Positions 43,301-55,300 of a stretch of 64,000 nt of DNA are shown in pieces; positions within the stretch are counted from its first letter, which is position 1, and every line of letters begins with the position of its first letter. The DNA lies in the NCBI GenBank assembly GCA_021151605.1, contig JAGKWZ010000001.1, positions 1 through 64,000 on the forward strand, given 5' to 3'. The position numbers were made by a program, and so were the translations under genes. The notes beneath the pieces are model-generated. The model saw only the letters and a program-made list of their open reading frames with translations, ran no database searches and was not told the DNA's origin. This DNA comes from Verrucomicrobiaceae bacterium. GTDB lineage: Bacteria; Verrucomicrobiota; Verrucomicrobiia; Verrucomicrobiales; Verrucomicrobiaceae.

Positions 43301-46300
43301 GGGCGTTGGCATGGTTGATGTTGAGGGTGGTCGAGGCGGAAGTGGTCACCCCTCCTGATGCGCCAGAGTTGTCTCCAGCAAGGGTCAAGACACCAGCTGA
43401 GAGCAACGTTGGGCCGTCGTAGCTGTTGTTGCCGTTGAGCACCAATGTGCCGATGTCCGCCTTGGTGAGTCCGAAGGTGGACAAACCATCGTCAATGTCA
43501 CCACCGACGCTGAGTGTGCGACCGGAAATGATCGTGGCGGTGATGTTGTTGCCGAGGGTGACAGCTCCTGTGCCGAGATTGAGATTCTGTGTGCCGCCGT
43601 AGGTGTAGCTGCCATTCCAGACGTGCTGGCCGCTGGTCAGTGTGAGGCCCGCCAGGGCGGCAAAGGTGGTGCCTGCCTCCAGGGTGAAAGTGCCAGTGCC
43701 CAGGGCGCTGCTGCTACCGATGGTGAGCGCGCCACCAGCGAGCGTGAAGCCACCCGCCCCAGAATTTGTGCCGCTGACAGTCAGGGTGCCAGCACCAGTC
43801 TTGGTGACGCCACCCGTGTAGGTGACATTGCCGCTGATGGTCAGGGACGAGCCATTGGCACCGCCGCCGATGACTTCCCAAGTCTGCGCCGCAGTGGCGT
43901 TGATTGGAGCTCCGATGGTGACCGCGCCAGCGTTGGTGGCGACGGAGATGCCGTTGTTCGGGCTGGCTGGATTGATCGCCAGCGTGCCACTGGTGCCCTG
44001 ATTGACCGTCACGGCGGTCACGTTGGCCGGATTGGCGGTGAATTGGAGGCTGTCTGCCGTGAAGTTCCCATCAAGGGTCGTGGTGATGGCCGGGCCGGTG
44101 GCATTGGTGGTGCTGAAGACCAGCGTGTCCGTCGCGAGTGGGAGGGCGCCGAGATCGGTCGCCCCAGATACTCCACTCGCCCAGTTGGTGGACCCAGTGG
44201 TGTTTTGACTCCAGGAACCATTCACGTCCCCCTGCCAGTAAACAAGGTTCAAGGTGCTGGCTATCAGGCGCAGCGTCTGGTTGCTGTTGATGGTCGCAAA
44301 AGAGTAGTTGAAGCCCGAGGGCGCGATCCCGAGGGTGAAGTCAGAGGCATTCAGGGAACCTGAGGTGATGGAGAGTAGGTCGTAATTGCCTACGGCGAGT
44401 CCGCCAAGGTTGTTGAAGTTCAGGAGCACGCCAGCCGTGATGGTCGGTGCGCCCGTGAGATTGAGCACATCGTTGACTCCGGGAGCGTTGAGGTCAAAAC
44501 CGAGCGAACTCCCTGCTTTCAGGGTAAGACCGGTGATGGCAGCCGTCGTGGCCGCACTGTCATAGAGGTTGAGAGTCCCACCACTTTCGATGCTCAGGGC
44601 TCCGACTCCGGCTGCGCTCAATCCGCCGATATAAGAGCCACCGCTCACGGTGAGGTTGCCGCCATTGAGATTTAGCGGTCCCGTTACAGTCAAGACACCC
44701 GCGCCAGTCTTGGTCAGGTTGGCGGCACCGCTGGTACTAAAGCCGCCTGTAAGCTGAAGATTGCCCGCACTGTTCGCGACTTCAATGGTGCTGGTGGAGC
44801 TCGTGGTCAGGCTAACGACACGGTTGGCGGTGAGGTCGAGAGCACCGGTCGCCGTGTAGCGCAGGGTGCCTCCGCCTAGGGTGATGGTATTGGTGGCGGA
44901 AGCATTGCCAAGGTTACCACTGGTGGAGAACGCGAGCGTACCACCGTTCACCGTGGTGACGCCGGAGTAGGTGTTCGCTTGGCTAAGGGTAGCAAGGCCG
45001 CTGTAAGCGGTGGCGCTGCCGAGCGTTAAGCCGCCTGTGCCAGCCCAGACGCCCGTCTGGGTGATGTTGCCATTGCCGGTGAAGGTGGCGGTGTTCGCTC
45101 CTGCGGTGACTGCGCCGAGCGTGAGCTGCAACGTCGCACTGGCGGGATTGGTGAGGTTAAAGGTCGGAGCGGTGAGGAAGGTGGCGGAGTTGAATTGCAC
45201 GATGGCCGTGCCGCTGTCGATGTTTGGTCCGCCGACGATGTTCAGCGTGGAGGAACCTGTGCCAAAGGTCAGTTGCTGCCCTCCCGAGCCACCAATGACC
45301 TGGGTGATACCTGAGCCGGCGTTTGCGTTGTCGATGGTGAGGGTAGCTGGGGCTGAAAGGTAGAGATTAGCCCGGGCGATGCTGGATGTGTCTGTGCGGA
45401 TAGTCAGATTACCCCCATTGAGCTGCAGGGTCATGGTGTTCGGGTTGTTGTCTCCGAGCACGTTGTTGTTGTTGGCACTGAGCAGGAGCGTGCCTGCATC
45501 CACGCGGAATCCGACCCCGGTAGCACCACTGATGCCGACACCTACAGCATCAAAGCTAGCGTTCGCCGCCGCCAACTCCAACGTGCCTGCACCGGTTTTG
45601 ATGAGGCCGCCCGTCCCTGCGGCACCAATAAGGGAGCTGTTGACGGTGAGTGTGCCGCTGTCCACCTGGAGTGTGCCACCACCTGCTGCAGTGAAGCTGA
45701 AGGTCTTGCCCACATTGGCGTTAAAGCCTGTGGTGACCTGGAGTGTGGCCCCATTGGCGAAGACGAGGTCATTGAGCACATTGCCGAGGGCGGCTTCGGA
45801 ATCCACTTTGAGCAGACCGCCATTGACGGTGACAGCGCTGCCCGCCGCCGCGCCAAAGGTGCTGCTGTTAGAGGCGAGGTAAAGCGTGCCGGGTCCGTCT
45901 TTAGTGAGGGCGAAGAGTCCTCCCACGGGACCACCTACCGTCAGTGTATTCGCCGTCACGCTTACGGTGCGTGCCGCACTCAGCGTCACCGCACCCGTGC
46001 CAAGGTTGAGGTTGTTCGTGCCAGTGAAGGTAAAATTCTGGTTCCAAGCTTGGGCAGGGTTGGTGGAGAGAGTTAGGGCACCACCGCTGGTATTGTCGAG
46101 GACGACGCCCGCCGTGGCCAAGGTGAAGGTGCCAGAACCAAGTGCCGCCGCATGGCCGATATTTAGCGTGCCTCCACTCAGCGTGACGCCACCTGTGTGA
46201 GTGGCCGCAGCATTTAGGGCAAGAGCACCCGTGCCGGTCTTGTTCAGTACACCAGTCGTCGCGGCGGCTGCGCTACCGACACCGCTGGCGAAGCTGACGT

Positions 46301-49300
46301 TGTTGGCTCCTGTGTCCACAGTTCCGGTGATGCCGTTGGCAATGACGAGACGAGAGGAAACATCCTGGGTATTGCCGCTTCCCCACTGGAGGGTCGAATT
46401 GGCAGCGAAGGTGATGTTTCCCGAAGTGCCCAAGGCACCGTTGGCAAAGGACAAGATGCCAGCACTGAGATTGGTGCCACCTGAGTAGGAGTTGGAGCCA
46501 TTGGTAACATTCCATGTTCCCGTGCCGAGTTTGCTCAGGGTCACCGTCGTTCCTGTGGCATTGCCGATCAATGTATCGATGGTGCCTGCTCCAGTGACAC
46601 CAGTGCCCGTGCCTTGGAGGATGAAATTGATGGCCCCGAGGCCAGGGGCGACGGTTAAGGCGCTGCTCGCCGTCAGCGTCAAAGTTCCCAGTGTGGTGCC
46701 TGAGGCATCGAATCCGCCACCGCTTGCTGCAAGGGTGAAGTTGCGATCCGTGGTGCCTGCGACCGTGCCGTTGTAGCCGAGCAGACCACCATTCAGGAGA
46801 AGGTTCGAAGCAGCGCTGGAGGAAGCTCCCAAGGTGCTAGGCGCACCGCCATTGCCAAGGGTATTGACGAACAGCACGCCACCCCGGATGTCCACGGCCC
46901 CCGTGAAGGTGCTGGCGGCACTGGTGAGGCTCAGATTACCCGTATTTGTCTTGATCAGTCCGCCGGAGGTGTTGCCGCCGTTGAAGGCGACCGCACCCAG
47001 GGTGGCCTGGGTAGTGTAGAGGCTGGTGTTGTCGCCAAATGCCAGCGTCAGCAAATCCGTATTCACATAGCCGGTGCCAGGATTGGTGATGGTGATGCTG
47101 CCGATTTTGAAAGTTCCATTGCCGCTGCCGTCATCCACCATGTTGGCGATGGCGGTGGCTCCGACGCCACTGCCGCCAGTGATCTTGATGACGGGTGCGC
47201 TTAGATAGCCGGCTCCTTGCGTCGCCACAGCGATGCTGGAGACGCCCTCGCCCGTCGGGGCCAGAAGTGGGGCTGGGATGGTGGAGTTGAGGTTGTTGGT
47301 GTCGATGGTCACACCACCGCTGTAGAGGTAGGCACCCGAGGTGGCCGTGTGGGCAGCGTTGGCCGTCACGTTGATGAGGGTAGTACTGGCCACGTTGGTG
47401 ATGATGGTGCCGCCGCTAAGGTTCAGGAGAGAAAGGTTGGCGCTGCTGCCTGTCCCAACGCCATTGATAATGCCGCCCGCAGCCGTGCGGATGGTGCCGC
47501 CAGTCATCAAATTGAGTATACCTACGTTGTTTAGAGAGTTGGTGTTCCCCTGCATCAGGCTGATACTGGTGATCGAACTGGTTCCGGTCTGTCGATTCAG
47601 GGTGGCGCTTCCACGCACATTGACCACGGAATAGCCTGTCGAACCGTGATTGAAGGCAAAGCTTTGGGTTCCAGCAGGTGTAGAAACATAGGTGCCGCCA
47701 GAAAGGTCCATCACGGCATTTTGGCCTCCTCCCGCCTGGCCCACCACAGTCCAGCCATTGGCGTTGAAGGTGCCGCCGGTCTGAGTGAATACACCCGTGG
47801 CGTTGGCAAGCCCGTTGCCCGCAATCGTGATGCGGTTCACCGAGGCAGTGCCACCCGCGAGGTTGTATGAGCCGTAGCCGCCCGCCGCTTCCGCAAGGGT
47901 CAGTGATTGATTGGTGCCGTCCGCCTGGGTGGTGGCGACACTTGTGCTGGTGGCTAACTGATAAATGGCCCCCGCAGCTGTGGCGTTGGCTCCCACAGAG
48001 ATCTTGTTGGTGGAAAGCGCACCTGCTGTACCGATCTGCAGGATGGAGCGGTTTCCCGCTGCGTTGCCGACGATGACGTTGCCGACTCCAGTGGTGGTCG
48101 AACCCGTGATGGCCAGTGTGCCAGCGTTGATGGTGGTATTTCCCGTGTGGGTGTTCGTGCCACTCAGGGTCAAGGTCCCAGTTCCCACTTTAGTCAGGCC
48201 AAAGGTGGCGACACCTCCGTTCACGAGGGTGCCTGCGTAGGTCGTGGATGAGTTGTTCCCGCCTGCCGTTAGCACCACATTTCCAGAGGCAGCGCCGTTG
48301 GTGACGATGGCCCCAGCAACGCCTGCAAGAGAGCCGATGGTCTGAGCTAAGCCATTGATGGCCAGCGTGCCCGAAGCGCCGATGACGTGGGCGGAACTGG
48401 CACTGAATCCATTCGCCGCTCCGCCAGCGAGCACTCCGCCATTGACCGTCGTGATGCCGCTGTAGGTGTTCGTGCCCAGAAGGGCCAGACGACCATCACC
48501 CGCTTTGGTCAAGTTAATGCCTGTGCCGGTGATGCCGCCGCTGGAGGAGAGCACGGTGGGCGTATCAGCCACAGTCCAGGTCTGATCCGCACCGAGGACG
48601 ACAGGTGTAGAAAGGTTGATGGCCGCCGGGGCACCAGTTTGGACGTTGATACCCGTCGTTGGAGTGCTCGGAGTGAGGGTCAGGGTGCCACCTGTGCCGG
48701 ATTGGATATTGATGGAACCGAGCGGTCCGCTGCCAAGTTGACTGTTAAACGTCAGGTCCTTGATGCTGAAGGGGCCGTTCAGTGCGGTGGTCAACGAGGT
48801 GGCCGTCTGGGTGCTGGTGGAGAAGAAGACGCTGTTAGCAACACCGGGAGTTCCGTTAGCGTTGATGGTGCCGGCTAGGTCGGTGGTGAAATTCGTGTTC
48901 AGCCCGCTGATGCCGGCCCAGCTCGTGTTGATGCCGCCATTCCAGTAGTAGTCCCCGGTGTAGGCAGTGGAGGTGAGCCTCACCAGGGTATCACTGGTCA
49001 CGAGGCCGAGAGAGAAACCACCCAACGCCCCAGAAACGCTGGCTACCGAGTAGCTGGCCGCTGAAAGACCGCTGGCTGCGGTAAGGAGGTCGTAGTTCCC
49101 CGCTCCGAAACCTGTGATGCCCAAGAGGTTCAGCACGACATTATTGGCGGCGGTGGCGGCGACGCTGGACACGAAGCTGTCGTACGAATTGCCAGCGTTG
49201 GAACCAAGTTCGAGATTGAAAGTGGAAGTCCCGGACCCCGAACCGATGTTGATAATCCCGGTCCCCAGGTTGAAGCGCTGCCCAGCACCGTTGGCCAGAT

Positions 49301-52300
49301 TGAGCGTGCCACCGCCCGCGACGGTCAGCGCATTCGGCGTCGGGCCAGTGGTGGCACCACCCGTGATGTTTAAGGTTCCCGCATTGACCACGATTCCCCC
49401 CGTGAAGGCGATGTTCGCCCCAGTCAGGTTGAACGCTGAAGTGGCACTGCTCTGGATGATGCTGGTGACGTTGCTTCCTATGTTGGAACCGATAGTCACA
49501 GCACCTGTGCCGGTGACGGTGGCATTGGTGAGCGAACCTGCGTTGTTCACGGCGGCAGTTGTAAAATTGAGCGGGGCGCTGCCAGTGCCAGAGTTGAAGT
49601 TGATACTGTTGTTTCCTGTAATGCCACCAGAGAAGGTGGCCGCTGTGGATGTATTGGTGCTGGTGATTGTCAGCGTACCCGTTGTAGTGCCGAGGATGAT
49701 GGGGTTCGCATAGGTAGGCTGGGTGCCGTTGGCCTCCAGGGTGGCGCTGGCGGAACCGCCGGTGTCACCGAGCCTGACCGAGCCGAGGCCCAGTGAGGTC
49801 AACTGTCCCGCAGTACTCTGGGAGCCCTGCACCGTGCCTTGCTTGATGAGCACGTCCGCCGTGAAGGCGTTGGCACCGTTGCTGAGGACCATCTTCGAGG
49901 CGGCACTGTTTTGGGTGATGCCTGTAACTCCAGCCCCGATCACGCCGCTGAGTGTGACCTGCCCGCTGCCGCTACTGACGTTGGAAAGCGTACCTGTGCC
50001 GGTGATTCCACCCGTAGATCCGAGGGTGATACCGCCTGTGCTGGTGTTGTTGACGAGCAAGGTGGTGTTGGCTCCCAAAGTCACTATTCCAGTGATCAAG
50101 AAGTTGCTGCCGTTGTTGCCGCCGACTGTGATGGAGGAATTGGTTGCATTGTCAGGCACTGTCAGACGTCGGGCCGAGGTGAAGCCCGTGCCGGTGGCGA
50201 CTAGGCTCACGGCGTTGGTGCTCCCAGTGCTGCCAAGCACGATGCTGTCTGCGGCATTGCTGCGGCCGAAGGTGGCGGCATTCGTTGTGCCGATGACGGT
50301 GCCGCTCTTGATGGTGAGATCACCGGTGAAGGTGTGCGCCAAGTTACCCAGATTGGCCGTTCCGGTGAAATTGTCGCCAAAAGTCATAAAACCGCCTGTG
50401 CTGGTGGAATTGATGCCCGCCAGAGTGAGGCTCCCCGCTCCACCCGCTGTAATGCCAAAACCAGTGCCGCTGGCGGCCCCCAGTGTCAGCAGGGTGTTTG
50501 CGCCCAAAGAAAACGTGGGATTTCCGGTCAAGGTTACCGCCCCGGTCGTGATCCCAGCCGTTCCGCTGGTGACATTGGAACCTGCGCTGACGGTGATCGT
50601 GCTAGAACCTATGTCCACGATGCCGCCGATGGTCTGCGTGACTCCGACTCCCGGAGTGGTGCGGTCGGAGACGAGTGCGGCATTTCCTCCGACGACCAAG
50701 TTCGTGCCCAAATAGGTGCCGCCTGTATCCAAGGAGAATGCCAGAGTGCCGCCGTTCAAGTTCAGGCGGATGTTACTGGATGGAGTCAGAGCGTTCAGCG
50801 TTCCTACGCGCAGGGTGCCCGCTGTAAGGGTGGTCAGGACTGAGTTGGCTGCACCTGTGCGAGTGGCGTTGGTATTCAGGGTCAAAGTCCCAGCGCCTTG
50901 CTTTGTGAAAGCAAAGTCCGCCGCCCCCGCAGCGACAGCTCCAAGCGTCAAGTTCACGCCAGTGCCCACATCAAACAAGGCTCCACTGGCGGAGAGTGTC
51001 GTCGTACCAAAGGTCAGCCCGGCGGTGCCACTCGAGACGTTGGCCCCGGCCCCGACGGTCAATGTGTTTCCGCCGATGCCTAAAGCGCCGAGCGTATGTG
51101 TGATGCCTGCACCACTTGAGGCACGGTTGGAGAGGATGCTGACATTGCCGCCGACCGTGGTGGGCTTCGCAGTGGTCGTTGCATCCGATGCGAGATTTAG
51201 AGTGCCGCTGTTCAGAGTCAGAGCATTAGCCGCCAGACCGAGTGCCTGAGCGTTGCCTGCGATGACGGTGCCGTTGTTAATGACGGTGCCACCGCTGTAG
51301 GTGTTTGTGCCGGTCAGCGTCAGACTACCGATGCCCGCCTTAGTCAGACTGGAGACACCGCTCACAGTGCCACTGACAGTCAGGGCATTGGTGGAGTTAT
51401 TGGTCCACGTCTGCGCCGCACCGATGACCACATCACTGTTGATCGTGACCGCGCCAGCCGCTGCGTCGAGGCTGATCCCCGTGCTGGAGCTGGATGGGGA
51501 GAGGGTCAGTGAGTTGCCACTGATAGAGACGGTGCTGGTGGAGTCGGCCGTGAAGTTCAGTGTCCTGATGCTAAAGGCCTGACCCAGAGTGGTGGCCAGA
51601 TTCGCTGCGGCGGGGGTGGTGGTCTGGAAGAAGACATCCGTGGTATTTCCCGGAAGGGCGAGTGTGTCCACATTGCCCCCAGCACTCGTGCGCCAGTTCG
51701 TGGAGGGGCTGCCGCCAGTGTCGAAATTATTCCAATTGCTGTCGTTCGCACCCGACCAATAGGCCGCAGAAGGCGTGGCCCCAGTAATGAAGAGGCGGAG
51801 CTGATTGGCGCTGTTCACCAGGAAGCCTGAGCGATTGGTGTCCACACCGGTAAAGGAGGTATTTAGAGTCAAATTATCGAAGGTTCCGATGGTGCCCGTG
51901 TAGCCATTGATGAGCGTGTAAAAGCCACCCGTCAGAGTGTTTAGGGTGTTGATGCTGATCTGGGTGGAGCCGGCGAATATGGGCATGAGATTCGTCGAAA
52001 TTAGGTCATTGATCCCGCTCCCGGCGGTCTGGGCTGTGTCGAGATCAAAAAACAGACTGCCGAAACTGTTCGTGGTAAGCGCGGCGGTGTTGATCGTCAG
52101 AGTGCCAGCTCCACCGACAGTTCCTGGATTGATCGAGGGGCCTTGGGCGAAGGATGTCGCGCCATTCGTCGCTAAGGTGACGCCACCTGTAATGGTGCCC
52201 GTGCCGCTGAGCGCTCCCTGGGTGCTGGTTCCACCGTTTACTGTGACCAAGCCGGTGCCCGTCGCTGAACCCGCCGAGTTGGTAACGATCAGGCGGCCAG

Positions 52301-55300
52301 CATTGATGATCGTGCCGCCGCTGTAAGTCGCACCTGTTCCGCCGAGTGTGAGGCTACCGTTGCCCACCTTGGTCAGCGACCCCGTGCCGCTGCCCAGGGC
52401 ATTCGCGAGGGTGACGTTGTTGGCAACGGTGTCAAAGGTGCCACCGCCAGTGCCGAAGTTGATCGCGGCTTTAAATGATGGATCGAAGGCGGCGGAGAAC
52501 TGCAGAGTTCCGCCGAAGAAGCGCAGGCTGCCTGCGGCATTGCCTAAATTCCCCGCCGCACCTGCGCGGACGGTGCCTTGGTTGAAGTAAAGGTCATTGA
52601 AGTTGTTGCCGGTGTTACCTAGAACGAGCGTCCCCGCGCCGGATTTGGTGAGTGAGGAGGCGGCTGTGGTCAGTGGCGAGTTCAGCGTAAACTGGTCATT
52701 GGTGACGGACACGATGTATTCGCTGTTCGTTGCTGTGGTGATGCCCGCAAAACCGGACAGTTCGGTGTTGTTCGCCGCCGTTCCGGTCGAAAGCAGCGCG
52801 CCCGCCGTGAGGAGGAGGGTGTCGGAGCCCGGACCTGTCACCGTCACGGCACCCGCAGTGGAATCAATCGCCAGGGCATTGATGGTGCGCGTGCCGCCGA
52901 TCGCGGCGCTGAGCGTGGCAGCCGGAGTGGCAGTGAAGCGGAGATTGTTCGCTGTGCTGGCTGCCATGGCATTGAAACCCGCCTCATTGAAGGTGTACTC
53001 GCCATCAGCTGCTGTGACTGAAAGGGGGCGCAAGCCATTGGCACTCAAACGCACGAAGGAATTGCCGACGTTGGCTGCCGCAGGCGCACCAGCAGTCGCT
53101 TCGCCGATGAGGTAGGGGAAGATGCTTGCCGTTGCCGCCCCATCTGCACCAGCACCACCCACGGCGGCATTGGCACCCGTGATGGCATTGGTGAAACTGA
53201 TGCGCCCGCCGATGACCGGAGCTGCCACCGAGCCGTAGGCGACTCCACCGAGATTACGCCCGAGGACCAGCGCGGTTGAGTTGTTGTTGCGCACCAAGTT
53301 GGCAGCAGAGGCCGCACCAAAGGCGAGGGTGCCAAACAAGTTCCCGCTGGAGTTGTCCGCCGCCAGTACGTTGGCACCTGCACCGAGCACCACTGCACCC
53401 ACCGTCTCGGTACGGCTGCTGGTGCCGCCGCTGTTCTGATAAAAGATCCCCAGCCCCGGCGCTGTGTTGTTTAGCGTGATGGCCACCGTGTCCGAGACTC
53501 GATTGGGCGAGTTGTTCGCATTGTGGTGCATGTGGAACTGGCTGCCCGGGTTGTTGATCGTGACGGAACCCAGACTGCCAAACTGTGTGACGTTGCCCGT
53601 GGACACGCGCAGGATGCCTCCATTGATGACAAATGCCCCTGCATAAGTCGTGACGGTGCCGGAGGTAAGAGCAAGATCGCCTGAGCCAGTTTTGATGAGC
53701 GTTGTGGTGGAATCTCCGGTGAGGAGTCCAGCATAAGCGGAACCAACCGCCGTGTGGTTGAGGGTCAGGGTCGAGTTCGCACCGAGTTGCAATACCGCGA
53801 GGCCATCTGAACCGCTAAGGGAGCCGATCGTTTCCGTCTGACTCGCTAGCAGGCTGAGTGTGGGGCTGCTATTGGTGGTATTTGAGCCATTGCCCAGAAC
53901 TACGGCGGAGGTGTCTCCTAAAGCAACGCCTCCGGTGAGTTCGAGCACACCGGCCTGGACAGTCGTGGTGCCACTGTGGGTGTTATTACCACCCAAGCGT
54001 AGAGTGCCGTTACCTGTTTTGGTGATGGCGGTAGTCCCTGCAATGGCTGAACTCACGTCCATTCGCTGGGTACCCAGGGTCGCGAAGAACAGTTCACTGG
54101 AGGCAAGTGACTCCAACGTGCCGCCACTAATGGTGCTAACCCCGCCAGCTACGTTGGCTGTCTGCAGGATGCCGCCGCTGGCGATCTGCAAGGTGCCACC
54201 AGGGGAGATGGTCACGGTGGATGGCCCGGCTGCATTGAACCGCAGACTGTTGATGCTGGTGGTGCCACTGCCGAGGGTGCCAGTGAAGCCTGAAGAGTCG
54301 CTGATATTGGTTCCTGAAGTCCAGGAGGTCACCGTGTCCTGGGTCGTCAAGTTCGCAGCTACCAGGCTGTTGCTGCCGTTGTTTCGGGCAAAGGTGGTCA
54401 CGCCCGAGGAATCCGTGAGAAGAAGCCAGCCTCCGACGATCCCTTCCGTGCCGCCAGTGAGATTCGAATTTGTGGCCGTCACGGCCCCGGATGCCGGCAG
54501 ATTCACGTGCAGCGTACCGACGCTGGCGGTGCGGGTGATCGCACCCAAGTTCAGGGTTGCAGCTTGGGCTCCGCTTGAATTGACAAAGATACGGGAGAAT
54601 CCGCCGCTGGTCAGGATGGTGTTGCCCACGCTCTGCGTGCTGTCCGCTGTGGCGTTGCCATTCAAGGTGAGAATGCCTCCGCGCAGATCCAGAGTGCTCG
54701 CAGAGCCTATCTTGCTGGTGTTGTTCGTAGTGTAGTCCAAAATAAGAGCACCACGGTCGATTCTGGTCGTTCCAGTGAAGGTATTGTTCCCGGACAAGAG
54801 GGCGTTCCCAGTGCCGTTTTTGCTTAGACCCGCCGTTCCCGTGATGATGGCGGAGACGACCAGCTCCGCGTCATTTGCCAGTACGCTAGTGCTGTCATTG
54901 ACGGTAAAGGTGCGCTGCGTGCCACCCATCGCGAGAGTGCCTAAGCCATCGATCCGGGCAGCCAATGGGTTGCTGTTATTGTTCACCGTAACACTGCCTC
55001 CCAGCGTGAGCGTGGCACCACTGCCGATGAGCACACTCCCCTGGGTCGTCGCTGCCGTCCCAGTCCCATAGAAAGTGATCGCAGCCAATGTTTGAGTGAC
55101 ACTGCTGGACAATTCCAATGCAGCCGGCCCGGTGCCAAGACCAATGTTCATGGTGCCTGTGGTGCTGAGGCGGTTGTTCGTGGCGAGACGCAAAATACCG
55201 CCGTTCACGTTCGTGCCGCCGGTCCACGCGCTAGTAGCTCCCGCGCCCGATAGGGTCATGATGCCCGTACCATTCTTGGTCAAGATATTGGCAATGCTTC

